A stretch of 64,000 bases of DNA. Source: Liopterus haemorrhoidalis. Lineage: Eukaryota > Arthropoda > Insecta > Coleoptera > Dytiscidae. The notes under the pieces are model-generated. The model searched no databases, had not been told where the DNA came from, and saw only the letters and a list, made by a program, of their open reading frames with translations. The stretch covers positions 27,230,356-27,294,355 of the forward strand of contig OZ020624.1 of the NCBI GenBank assembly GCA_963971575.1, read 5' to 3'. Below, piece after piece: positions 11,775-23,000 of this stretch (position 1 is the first letter of the stretch; the number at the start of each line of letters is the position of its first letter). Position numbers and translations under genes: made by a program.

Positions 11775-12600
11775 CATTCAAAACCCTTTTTGATAAGCTT
11801 TTGCCCTCAAAAAGCTTTTTGTCCCACCAGAAAATAATGTCACGAGCCCCTCCTGCATTTAATAACTATGTTTACCAAGAAAAATGATTCGACTAAATAA
11901 TGCATTTCATTCGATTTTGTTATTATTTTGAAAATTATAAAAAGGGTGTCAATTGGTCTTCATCTTTTGTGAGATCTTATAAAGTGGAATACTAGATTTC
12001 ACTCAAGTTCCAATAAAACCAAAATTACTTAACAAATTCCATTATATATATGATTGGCAATAAAACAAGAAGTAACAGCTATAATAAGATATATATTAAT
12101 TAAATTTTCTCGAGTTACTTTCACTGCTTAAGTAGTAAATATTTTACTGATAAATTCTAAAACTATTCAGGCATAAATGTTGCAAATCAGCCGTTGAAGT
12201 TGAACGAACCGAATAACATTTGCCTTTTGCCAGGTTTCCCACACAGAATTTAGAATTTGTTGTTAAATTCAAAATGATAAGATGCTAAATAATGTGACAT
12301 GCTTTTGATGCAGGAAGTAGGAAATACGATTTCCAAATTTCCATAAAAAGTTAACGAAACAGTTAACTACAAAATTTCTTTTTGATGACACAAAATTATT
12401 AAAACAATTTTGTTGCTTTTTAAAACCTAAACATTTAGACAGTTAAGAGACCTCCTAGAAAATCTCTTTTTAGGGGATAGTGAGGTTGAATTTTACCCTC
12501 ATATACAAATACAATACCTTGGGTAACAAATAACCCTGTTAATGATTAATTCGGTTAACGAATATTTTTTCGCAAGGTTTTTGTAGTTGCTAACGAATTA
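11775..12600. other. No recognised feature
   Basis: AT-rich with only short ORFs. No element ends are recognised before the hAT-like terminus at about 12614. Confidence 0.45.
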
Positions 12601-12613
12601 GGAATCGGTTAGA

Positions 12614-12650
12614 GCAGGGTTTCCCAAACTGTGCTCCGCACTTAGTGCTG
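12614..12650 (+). repeat. Solitary hAT-like terminus
   Basis: CAGGGTTTCCCAAACTGTGC has the form of a hAT/MITE end seen elsewhere in this window (for example 36386). The matching end and an 8-bp duplication were not found. Confidence 0.4.
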
Positions 12651-12974
12651 TAATTATAATGTTCTCAGATGTGAAAATAGTGTGTTTTTTTTTTTTTCAA
12701 AACAAACGTTTCACTCAGAAATGATACGCTACTGAAGATAACAAAAGCCAGTACAATAATAATTAATAAAGACACTCGAATCTCAATATTTCAACTGGTC
12801 ATTGAAAAAGATTTAACCATTATGAAATACAAATATACAGCCGAGTGACTGTTCTATTACAGGGCTGGTATATTTCAAAAGCGGTATATAATACAATACA
12901 AATTCCTTAAATTTTGCCAAATAAAATCATGGATGTTGTGACGTTTCATGCAATGGGAATATGAATTACCATTA

Positions 12975-13560
12975 CAGACGATTCCGCTTAATTGGGCCGC
13001 CGCTTAATTGGGGCAGCCGCTTATTTGGGCCAAATCTCAAAGAACAGAAACCAAATCAAGGAACCAACAGTAAATTTACATGTTTAATTGGGACAACATT
13101 CCGCTTAATTGGAACAGTAAATTTAAGATCACAGTACATATTATGTTACACATATTCTCAAGAGAAAATATGTACAAAGAATTTAATATTACAGCGTTAT
13201 TTTATGCAGGAAGGAAATGAAGGGAGCCCTACATCTGCACTGAATACCTGTGCTGATTTTGTAGAAGTGAAATGTTACAAACACAAAAGACAGACTACAC
13301 TTGACGCATTTTTGCATTGAATTAAATTGTATGTACCTATTTATTATTTTATTTTGGAATTTATTATTATTTTTTCTTAAAAGTTTATATTTTTTGGTTA
13401 TATGTAATTTATAGTTTTGTCCAAGAGTTTATAAAATAAAATTATTGAAAGAATAATATGCATTGTTTAATTTTATGTGAAATTCGCTTAATTGGGGCAG
13501 CCGCTTAATTGGGCCAAAATGCCTAAGTCCCGATGTGTCCCAATTAAGCGGAATTGACTG
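12975..13560 (+). mobile_element. Internally deleted pogo/Tigger-like element
   Basis: The inverted ends are CAGACGATTCCGCTTAATTG and, on the other strand, CAGTCAATTCCGCTTAATTG. TA lies on both sides (12973-12974, 13561-13562). Phrases GCTTAATTGGGGCAGCCGC repeat near both ends. The plus-strand ORF 12961-13320 finishes with ALNTCADFVEV...KRQTTLDAFLH, which looks like the C-terminal tail of pogo-type transposases. The DDE core is absent. Confidence 0.8.
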
Positions 13561-13731
13561 TACTTACTTGTTGATAAAATAGTAAAACAGGTTCACAAAA
13601 TATTGTAAAATATATTTATTCCTCTAATTATACTTTCACAGCTATGTAACAATAACATTAAGTACCCTCTACCTACGTTTCAAAATTGATCACCGCGGCG
13701 CTACGACTACTTATTTCCCTATACTCTAGAC

Positions 13732-14290
13732 CAGCGGTCCTTAAACTTGGGTCCGCGAAACAATGTTGACATTAACTTTACACCCCCAACTTTTCGCTTT
13801 TATTCAAATAACTTATTTAATGAAAATCCTACATGGTCAAGACTTTTTGTATTTGTTGTTATCTAACTAATTATTGACATAACTAAACAATAATTAGTTA
13901 AAATTTAATTATTTTTATTCAACTGCAAATTATTTACAGAAAACATATTATAATATCTATTTTGACCAATATTTGACCAAGAAATGTATGAGTTTACCGT
14001 ATTATAATTTTTCACTTTTTTTAATTCTTTTTACTACTATTTTTATTCATTTTATGTTTTTTATTCTATATGCTAATAAAAATGTTCATCTCTATAAATA
14101 CGCAAGACTATTTATTAAAATAACCAGCGAGACATTTTTATCAATATTTATTATAACGTAGTGCCTATGAGATTTTTGAGCCAGAAATTGAGTCTCAAGA
14201 ACGACGTAAAATGCCTAGGGTTGAGATGGGGTGCGCAAAAAAAAATGTTCAAGATGGGGTCCGCGGACTACATAAGTTTAAGAACCCCTG
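13732..14290. mobile_element. hAT-type MITE (AAACTTGGGTCCGCG family), copy 1
   Basis: The ends are CAGCGGTCCTTAAACTTG and, inverted, CAGGGGTTCTTAAACTTA. The 8-bp duplication CTCTAGAC is perfect (13724-13731 and 14291-14298). Relatives are at 32942-33823 and, as a right part, 37200-37529. AT-rich core, no transposase. Confidence 0.92.
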
Positions 14291-14304
14291 CTCTAGACAT
14301 TTAA

Positions 14305-14563
14305 GGCCCGGTCTTTCCACCTTCAGATAAAGTTCCAGGTAACTATCTGACAGATAAGGTTATTTGTAACTTCATCTGCTGAATAAATGTCAATACCAGT
14401 CAGTGAATTCAATACGTCAGTCTCATTATCCGTTAGATAACTATCCGATAGATACATTTGTATAGAAAGAAGGGATGACATTTACTCAGCAGATGAAGTT
14501 ACAAATAACCTTATCTGTCAAATAGTTACCTGGAACTTTATCTGAAGGTGGAAAAACCGGGCC
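14305..14563. mobile_element. Long-TIR MITE with TAA duplication, copy 1
   Basis: Inverted repeats of about 75-85 bp begin GGCCCGGTCTTTCCACCTTC. TAA lies on both sides (14302-14304, 14564-14566). A second copy at 30566-30817 is flanked by TTA. TAA/TTA duplications point to PIF/Harbinger, by inference. It sits 14 bp after a hAT MITE. Confidence 0.88.
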
Positions 14564-14564
14564 T

Positions 14565-14627
14565 AAATAGGCTGTTTAGGCAGAAATAGCCATCGCTGCT
14601 GTGCGCCAAAAATTTACCTAACTAACT
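14565..14627 (+). repeat. LINE 3' tail fragment
   Basis: TGTGCGCCAAAAATTTACCTAACTAACT matches the end of the LINE at 5195-6275. Only the last 60 or so bases are present, an extreme 5' truncation. Confidence 0.55.
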
Positions 14628-14919
14628 AAGACATTTTTTGAGGAACTACATGGAAAAAATTACATGATTCCAATTCAAAAACCTTATGGGAACATCATGA
14701 TTGAGCTAACGAATACTACTAAACCATCTTGTATATTAGTTGAACTTTAACAATCGAGCAATGGTTATCCAAATACGAAATCCTTAAAACCAAGGGATAT
14801 AGATCAAAACACTACGATGGTTTTCATATGTCTCTGTTAATATGTTCTTTACTACATATTTTTCTTAATATGTCCTCTTTTTTGAGTTCTCTTTTTAATG
14901 TCCTCTTTTTTTGTTACAG

Positions 14920-15195
14920 TTCAGTCTACGACAGCTAGATCTTACACTTCTATCTCAACTGTATTCCTTGAACGAAGCTATCCAGGAATTTCGAGCGATT
15001 TTACAAGATGAAGAAGGAGCACCTTTCAGTCCACATTCCCCCTCACCCTCCCCAAGTTCTGGAGATGAAGGGGATCCACCTTTCTACACTCCCCAACCAC
15101 CACACATGGCTAGGTTTAAACCAACACAACCACCCTCCCACAGAAGAACTAGTAATAGTAGTTCTGCGAACAGTAGCGAATATGGAACTGTGTGA
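14920..15195 (+). CDS. FAM89/LURAP-like gene, last coding exon
   Basis: A pyrimidine-rich tract and acceptor (TTTTTTTGTTACAG ending at 14919) are followed by an open frame starting FSLRQLDLTLLSQLYSLNEA and continuing IQEFRAILQD. This matches the leucine-rich core of the FAM89 / leucine repeat adaptor family (mammalian FAM89B is LRAP25), whose corresponding core reads close to LRQLDMSLLCQLYSLYESIQ. The rest (about residues 32-92 of the exon) is Pro/Ser-rich and ends in SANSSEYGTV with a TGA stop at 15193-15195. In mammals this family acts as an adaptor for the myotonic dystrophy kinase-related Cdc42-binding kinases; that role is family knowledge, not visible here. Upstream exons were not found and may lie outside the window. 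A processed copy is unlikely given the intact splice acceptor. AATAAA motifs occur at about 15279-15292, just before a mariner insertion. Confidence 0.72.
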   Translation, partial: FSLRQLDLTLLSQLYSLNEAIQEFRAILQDEEGAPFSPHSPSPSPSSGDEGDPPFYTPQPPHMARFKPTQPPSHRRTSNSSSANSSEYGTV

Positions 15196-15278
15196 AGTAA
15201 TAGGATAGGAAAAATGGTTGATAAATTGAAAAAAATGATAAAATAGAAACAAAACAACACTAAAACACAATACAAATA

Positions 15279-15296
15279 CAATAAACAATAAACAAA
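15279..15296 (+). terminator. Candidate polyadenylation signals of the FAM89-like gene
   Basis: Two AATAAAC motifs lie about 85-95 bp after the stop codon at 15195. The mariner at 15334 begins about 40 bp further on, so the natural 3' end appears to lie just upstream of that insertion. Confidence 0.5.
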
Positions 15297-15333
15297 TCTT
15301 CAAAAAAATCGAAACTTTCATGCGAAAGTTATA

Positions 15334-16203
15334 CGAGGTGTATAAATTAAGTAACTGGACTGATTTTTTTAAATTTTTTTATTCGAATAGAATTATAAGT
15401 CAATATTGTCTCCTTCAAAATAACTTCCTTGGGAAGCCACACAGTGCTGTAGACGGTTCTTCCAATCCTCATAGCAGTGCTGGAACTCGGATACTTGAAT
15501 AGCATTCAGCTGGTTGATTACGGACATTTGAATGTTTTCGAGTGTCTCAAAATAACGTCCCTTGAGCTGATTTTTAAATCTTGGGAAGAGGAAAAAGTCA
15601 CAAGGACTCAAGTCAAGCGAATAAGGAGGCTGAGGAGCCACAGGAATGTTTTTACTGGCCAAAAACTCGTTTATTGAAATTGCAGATTTTTCTCATCCCT
15701 AATTCATTGATCAAAATCTGATGAACGGTAATCAAATTCAACTCTTCCCCGATCATTCTGACTGTCAACCGACGATCTGAATGCACAAGATCCCAGATTC
15801 TGTCGACATTTTCATTGGTTCTTGAAGATAAAGGCCTTCCACTGCGTGATTCATCTTCAATCAACTCTCTTCCTTCTGAAAATACCTTAAACCACCAAAA
15901 ACCTGGGTTCTTGACAAAATATTGTCTCCGTAGGCCTGCTGAAGTTTTGCACAAGTTTCCATTGCACTGTGTCCAAGTGTGAAGCAAAACCTTTGCTCGA
16001 AATGAATGTCACTCATTTTTAGAATGCACTAGAAAAAACTGTTTCTCGAAAAAAATCGCTACGGACAACAAAATTACTCTAGCGAGTTCAAACTCGTACT
16101 GAAGACGTATCCCACGTTCACCTGCCACCCCTACAAGTCTCACCAAAATGTTGCCAGATCAAACGCTATGTTTCCAGTCCGTATACTTAATTTACACAGC
16201 TCG
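15334..16203 (-). mobile_element. Internally deleted mariner, copy 2 (both ends intact)
   Basis: TA at 15332-15333 and 16204-16205 bounds an 870-bp element. The terminal repeats are CGAGGTGTATAAATTAAG and, on the other strand, CGAGCTGTGTAAATTAAG. Minus-strand readings give the N-terminal DNA-binding part (WWFKVFSEGRELIEDESRSG ... TVHQILINELGMRKIC) and then the C-terminal part (FLASKNIPVAPQPPYSLDLS to YFEGDNIDL). The catalytic core between them is missing. It cannot code for an active transposase but keeps both ends. Confidence 0.92.
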
Positions 16204-16205
16204 TA

Positions 16206-18130
16206 TGTTTCGAAATAAAATGTTTTCAAGATTATTCGACGATAAAACATTTTGCTATAATTATCTGCCTGTTCATTAAATATACCGGGTGGTTGTTTTT
16301 ACCCCGAAACCTAGAAGAATAACATAGAAATCTACATTTGCTTCGATTGCTGCTCCCCATATTAACTTTATTATGGTATCAACTGAAAAAGAAAGCAAAA
16401 GCTTTTGCAATCGATTTTGATACTCTCAGATATTATATTTCTTTTACTACGAAACGTAGCAAAATTCCGTTGACTAAATGAAGGAGGCTTACATGCTAAT
16501 TGGACAGACCAGAATGGTATTTAAAAATGGCGAACAATCATTTCCTGCTTTACAGTGGCTACAGACAGCAAAATTACTCTAGCGAGTTTAAGGTGGCTAC
16601 CTACAAATTTAACCCGTCATTGTGTGCGTTTTGTTGGTGGCTGGTTAGAAGCACTAGAATTATTGCGCAAGAAAACGACATTTTTGATCGTGAAGTAAAC
16701 ATGGAATGACATTTACATGGAGGTTAAGTCCTATGGTTGTAGAACAAATAACGAACATATTTCACCTAAAAGGATAATCTAAATAATAAATTCAGAATAA
16801 CAAAACTTTATATTTGAAGCAAATATTCTAGAACATAATGTTTAAGAACGAGTAATTGAATTGAACATACATTTTAAGTTTAGATTAAACAATACTATAT
16901 TAAAATCATATAGGTATATATTAATTTTAGGACACAAAATGAGAAAATACCTAAAAGAAAAAATTATTTTGAAGCAATAATACCAAAATTTAAATCTAAT
17001 ACATTTAAAAACCAAATGAAAACAACTGCATTCAAATATTACTTTTCATCCCCATCACACTTATTCATTCCAGTTGTTCGACCTCGAGTCATCGAATGAG
17101 TAGAATGAATAGAATAAGAATACAGTCGCAACAAAACGCGTATTCTGATTAAACCGAAACCAGAATTGGCACAACAAAACGCACCCATTTTCTCTTAACT
17201 TTGTTCTTTTAATTCGATTTTCGGCGCAATTGAATGTTTTTCATCATTATTTTCAACTTATCAACCAAACTTACTTTAGTAACTCGTGATTGTGACAAAT
17301 TTATGTGATTTTAAACAGTTGAACAACGATTTTTCGTTAGATTTAATAATTATTTTTTTATTAATCTAATTTTTAACCAAATAATAATAGTATAGTATCC
17401 TGAATGTGTTTAAAATTACTATAATTCAAGTAACAAATCCTTCCATTTCAAAATTTAATGTAAATAATAAGCATATCACATTTTAAACAATTGTTAAATA
17501 GATCTTGTTCTAGAAATTCATTCTTCATTGCTTTAAATAACAAAAGACTGTACCCTTAATTTGTAGTAGTGAATTATGGTCGATTTTTTACAAATTAATG
17601 TATATTCTACTTGTGTATATAAGGATTGTCCATTTAAAATGTAAATTATTTACCAATAAATAATAAATAAAAATACTTGATCTCCCAGTTACCTTAATAG
17701 GAGGACAGTAACCAATTTAGATCCAAAAATCGCCGTAGAAAATGGAATGAAGCCTAGGAAGTTTCGCAGGAATGACTTTGGTGGTACCTGTATCCGGTCG
17801 ACAAGGCTCCTGTCAATACTTGGCAGCAGTCAACACTCTAAAACCCCCCATACAGTATGATGAAGGCAGGGTTGCAAGCATCGAGTCATGAGTGACGCGA
17901 TACAAACGCCATTGTATGTACGACGGCCTCTATGATACCGCATCACCAAAATCGTGAATCGATGCACGCATCGGCATCACAACAGTGTTGGAGAGCCAAG
18001 ATGCAGACGGCATGTTTCAACATGTGTAGGTTTGCATCAATGTTTGTTTACAATTCTTGGGAGAATTTTATTTAGGTATTGAAAACGACAGTCATCCATT
18101 CTTAAATAATTGTAATAATCTTTTGATTCA
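16206..18130. other. No recognised gene
   Basis: Mostly AT-rich. A more GC-rich patch at about 17740-18010 (including AATCGATGCACGCATCGGCAT) has no recognised product. No splice-supported ORF or transposon end was identified. Confidence 0.4.
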
Positions 18131-18133
18131 TTA

Positions 18134-19221
18134 ATGCATCATTTTCATGGTAGTGTCAAAGGCGCGACAGGGGTGAGAGGCGTGGTGTTATATTTACAAG
18201 TTCGAATTTCATGGTGGGGTTGGAGGCGTGATAAGTGTGCGTTTTCGGTTTTGACAACATTTGTATCTAACCCAAATCTAACCTAAAAGTTTATTCGCCA
18301 CTGCAAATAACAGTGAAACATCTGGTGGTGACTGGCTAAATTAAACAGAAGCGTATATTTGGATAATATTTGTAGCGTGTTGTGCTGCAGTTCATGTGAA
18401 TTAAGAAGTATTTTAAAATATAGTGACTTAAATACAGTGCTTTTTTGCCGAAATATTGTTTGAACAGATAAATATTAAGAAAAAACTTCTGACATATACG
18501 CTTCTCGTCCGCCATCAGCTGTTGTACGCAGCTCCGCCAACGTTAGTTTCAGTGGCGAATACAAGTATTTGGAGTAAACGGATATTCAATTTCATTAAAT
18601 ATGTCGCCAAATCGAAGAAGACGTCTAGCTCTTTTTTGTGCATATTTAGACTTACTGCGATATGAAGAAACGCAATGGTGGGTCCCATATATACATAGAA
18701 ACAGAAGGCAACAGGGAGATTATTTTAACTTGTTGCAAAAAATGAGACACAAAAAATACAGACAGTTACTTCAATTACAAGAAAAGAATTTAATACACAA
18801 TCTTTTTTACTTGACATCACAGTTTAGAATGAAGATTCTGTTGGACCCTGCTTGGGGGTGTATTATTAGTATACCCACTGCATGACATTTCTGCAGACCA
18901 GAATCCATAATAATAAACTTTATGACTGCAGACAACATTGTAAAAGTCGCTATTTCGCTACATCAATTTACGTTTTTTTAATTTTCTTTTACGAAATTAA
19001 TATAAGTGTCTCGCTAAAGATCTCACCATTCCGAAAAAATATATCTGTTTCTATGGTTTCGACGGTGCGTCCAGCGCTAGAGTTGAAATTTCTGAACTTG
19101 CGACACCTCGTTTTTAACACCGCGCCTACGACACCATGGTACGGGTTTTTTCAAAATAGAGCGATCCTATTGGTTGAATTTCTTGTTCCACGCTTGCAAC
19201 ACCAAAATGAAAATGATACAT
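18134..19221 (+). mobile_element. Harbinger-like remnant with a HARBI1-type N-terminus
   Basis: The plus-strand reading from 18601 (RRRRLALFCAYLDLLRYEET, then WWVPYIHRNRRQQGDYFNLL and QKMRHKKYRQLL) resembles the N-terminus of PIF/Harbinger nucleases, which begin with a W-V-x-P-x-I-x-R-R block. The catalytic DDE part is absent. Candidate inverted ends are ATGCATCATTTTCATGG at 18134 and ATGTATCATTTTCATTT read inwards from 19221. The flanking 3-bp sites do not match cleanly, so the borders are tentative. Confidence 0.55.
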
Positions 19222-19276
19222 TATTCTTAATTCACTCATAACTGGTAATTAGCTCCGATCATAATCTGAATTGAGC

Positions 19277-19445
19277 AAGCCATGTAAGATAAAAACAGGA
19301 ATACCCCAAGGCAGTATCCTGGGGCCTTTATTGTTCATTATATTTATAAATGATCTTCCCTATATTTCCTGCAACAGTGTGTTATACGCTGATGACACAA
19401 CTCTACTGGTGAATGACACAGATGCAAGTATGTTACAAATTTTGA
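19277..19445 (+). pseudogene. LINE reverse transcriptase fragment
   Basis: The reading has the RT motif [20 protein letters not shown] followed by [12 protein letters not shown] with the catalytic YADD. Only about 55 codons remain, and a SINE fragment follows at once. This is a Jockey/CR1-like RT palm remnant. Confidence 0.85.
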
Positions 19446-19454
19446 TACTGCTAA

Positions 19455-19585
19455 CCTTTAAGGCATAACACACGTACTGTCCGTTGTTAAGGTCTCGTGT
19501 TCCAATCCTGTTCAGACATGGAATTATCCTGGTTAACTGCCTTAGTAGCAAAAGCCATAAACGTAAAAAAATCAGCGGAAGATAT
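19455..19585 (+). mobile_element. SINE, copy 2 (decayed)
   Basis: It shares AAGGTCTCGTGTTCCAATCC (decayed B box), then TATCCTGGTTAACTGCC and TAGTAGCAAAAGCCA, with the SINE at 43724-43865. Confidence 0.65.
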
Positions 19586-19686
19586 ATAGAAGGGCACTTA
19601 ACAAAACTGGTCTGAGTTGCCAAAAGCAATCCCTTATGGCAATTCCCCAAAAAAATAAATAGTCTGTATATAGATCTCAATATTTT

Positions 19687-19692
19687 TTTATT
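19687..19692 (-). terminator. Polyadenylation signal of the ABCC10-like gene
   Basis: AATAAA on the minus strand about 64 bp downstream of the TAA stop at 19756-19758. Confidence 0.55.
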
Positions 19693-19755
19693 AAATCTGT
19701 ATTCTTAATCATTTAAAAATACTATAATACACATATACATATCAAAAAATAACTT

Positions 19756-20001
19756 TTACATATTTTGATTTACTAATCTATAGAAATGCGAACTGGAGTC
19801 AGCCAAAAGATCATTTGGATTATCAAATTCCAATACTTGACCATCACCCATTACTAAAACTCTATCATAATCCAAAACAGTATGGACTCTATGGGCAATA
19901 GTAATCATCGTACTCTTCAGAAAGGCTGACCTTAAAATTTGCTGAATTTGACGATCTGTTTCAGCATCCACATTAGCTGTTGCTTCATCGATACAAATTA
20001 T
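19756..20001 (-). CDS. ABCC10: ABCC10-like exon 16 (NBD2 Walker B to stop)
   Basis: Acceptor AATTTTCAG, reading IICIDEATANVDAETDRQIQ, the H-loop MITIAHRVHT, and ending FYRLVNQNM with TAA. 246 bp. Confidence 0.94.
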   Translation of the reverse strand: MICIDEATANVDAETDRQIQQILRSAFLKSTMITIAHRVHTVLDYDRVLVMGDGQVLEFDNPNDLLADSSSHFYRLVNQNM

Positions 20002-23000
20002 CTGAAAATTCAAGGCTAAAGTTAATGACCTCCATCTTATAAATTAAGTGATTATGAAAGTAGCCTGTCAAAAATCATAAAAAATGGAATCATAAATAAT
20101 TGTTTTTGATCTCAAATCACGAAATATAAAAGGCAACCCTAAACAAACCATCCGGCCTGAAATATTTTTAACATTCTACTTCGAAATTTCATGAATTTTT
20201 TAAAAGCTCGCTTATGCCGGCTCCAACCCACCACTACCTATACCTTACCTTAGCATTATGTAATATAGCTCGCGCTAAACACAAAAGTTGTTTTTGTCCC
20301 ACGCTAAACATAAGATCATTTCCAATTTTAGCTTCCAAACCTCCATGGTTTCTTACGAGTTGAGCTAAATTCACTCTAGTCAAAACTGACCAGTGTTCTG
20401 GCTCCCTAAACTCATTCAAAGGATCCAAATTCTCACGCACAGTACCAGAAAATAAGAATGGATCTTGCGGAATCACCGAAAGGCGAGACCTGAAAATATT
20501 TTTATTGAGTACATTGATATAGTGGTAGTAAAACTGTTCTTACCTTAGGCAGTTTAAAGAAATATGGCTAATGTTTATAGCATCTACTAAAATTGTACCG
20601 GAATGTAGTCCAACCATCCGGAATAGGGCGTAGAGTAGAGAACTTTTTCCAGCTCCAGTCCTACCGACTACGCCAACTTTTTCCGCTGGCCTTGTCTCGA
20701 AAGTAACACCTTTCAAAGAAGGCGCTAGATGGTCCCTAAAGAAATACATTAATCTACAATTAAATAACACCAACAAAAAAAAGCGGACAATTGTTTTGTT
20801 TCAAAATTAACATTCCTTATCTTTAATTTTTGAATCGGAGAGTTACAAGAGTTATTCAAAGAGCCGAACTTAGTAGGAATAGTGAAAAGTAACAGACTTA
20901 GATTGATGGGGCACATGATGCGAAGGGACAGTAATAGAACACCAAAGAAGATATTATAAAGTACCATAGGAGGCAAAATGAGACAAAATAGGCCAAGGAC
21001 GAGATGGTAGGTAGAAGTTTTAAAGGATATACATGAATGCAACATCAGCAATTGGAAGGAGAAAACAAAGGATAAAAAAGGATGGAGGAAAATTGTAAAC
21101 CAAGCCATGGGCCAACTGGGCCTCCAGAGATAAATTATATACAAGGTGTCTCAAAAGAAATTTTATATTTAGTGCATCGATTAAAAAAAAAGTAAGCCGT
21201 ATATAGAAAAAATGTTTATTAATTATTAAAATACACTTTTTGGGGATTTATTTCTTAAAAATAATATCGTCTAAATGTAGACCCTCGCGTTCTCGGTACT
21301 CATTTAATCGAACAGTAAAATTACTTATGACGTCTCGGCAGATGGACTCAGGGATGGCTGCCATTTCGTGACGGATATTTTCTTTCAAATGCGCCAGTGA
21401 AGTCGGTTTATTGGCGTAAACTTTAGATTTAAGATAACCCCATAGGAAAAAGTCCATAGGGGTTAAATCTGGACTGCGTGGAGGCCAATTTATGTCACCT
21501 CTCCGGGAGATCAATTTGCCTGAGAAAATTTCACGAACACGTGGCAGAGACATATTGGACGTGTGTGAAGTTGCTCCGTCCTGTTGGACCATGTTCTTTA
21601 GTTATAGCCAGGAAAGTTTTGCAGTTCAGGTACCAAGAAGTTGTCTAACATCTCCACATAACGCTCTGAATTCACTGTAACTGCACGCCCCCTTTCGTCT
21701 TCAAAAAAGTAAGGGCCGATAATTTCTCGCGCCGACATCGCAGCCCATACGGTCACTTTAGGCGAATGTAGGGGTTTCTAATGTTTGCGTTTCGGATTCG
21801 TTGCACTCCAGTAGCGGCAATTCTGCTTATTTACGTGGCCATTAAGATGAAAATGAGCTTCATCCGAAAACAAAATGTTGGTAAACGTTGAAAATCGCTC
21901 AATCACCTGATTTACGAAATTAAGCCTCTGACTGGCATCTTGGGGCTTTGATTCTTGCACCAATTGAATTTTGTAGGGGTGCAGCTTTAGGTCTTTGTGC
22001 ATAATGCGATGTAATGATGATCTATGCACATTTAAAGCACTTGTCGCACACGTCGTCACGAACAGACTGATTAACATTCTCTACGTTTTCTACCGTTCTT
22101 GATGACCTAGGTCGCCCGGATTTTGATTTATCCAGCGTTGTACCAGTCTCTTCAAACTTTTTAACCCAATGTCGAATGAGAGGAATGCTTGGCGAATCAT
22201 TTAAGTGGCGAAAACCTCGAATACTGCAGAATTTTCTACGCGCTACAGTCGCCGAATCACCGTTTTTGTAAAACTCTCGCACGCATAACGCGCGGTCTGC
22301 TCCCGAGAAACGCTCCATAGCGACTGAATTCCCAACAGCCAGGCTACCGATTGACATAACCCCCGCGCCCCTCGGATACGTTGCGTTCACGCAGTAAGCT
22401 AAATAAATATAAAATTTCTTTTGAGACACCTTGTAGATCACAATAATAACTGTTTTACTCAATAAAGTACATTTTTTCTTTCGATTTGTTTCTATTTTAA
22501 TAATACCAAATAAACGAAAAAACTTTCCGATACACCTAATATATAGTTATATTAATTATCTTACCGATATTTCATTACGACATGGTTGAAAGAAACAACT
22601 CCTTGCGAAGGCCAAGCATATGGAGGACCAATAATAACGTTATCCTTCTCAGGTTCAACTTCTTCGATGTACTGATTCACTCTTTCAACCGCAATCATCT
22701 CTCTTTCAGTCTCTGTGAAGGCATTAACAACTCCACTAAGCAAAGAAGTGATTGAAAGAGCATACGAAATCGCCAAACCCACCAGACCTTAAAAAATTAA
22801 ATTTAGTCTCTTAGATTAATTGGTGCAGTCGGTTGGATACCTGGGTTAGCGACATCGAATTGGTGCTGTACTACAGCAATTATCCCAACACCCGTTACCA
22901 TAGCAACGCCAATTAACTGTAGTCTAATTCCCAACCATTGCGAAGCAGCGGAACTAGCGAAGGAAGCTTTTTGATTTGCTTCTATATTATCCTCATTGTC

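Noticed and set aside
18882..19241. 119-codon plus-strand ORF
   Set aside because: It starts inside the Harbinger remnant and extends to its end; no recognised motif.
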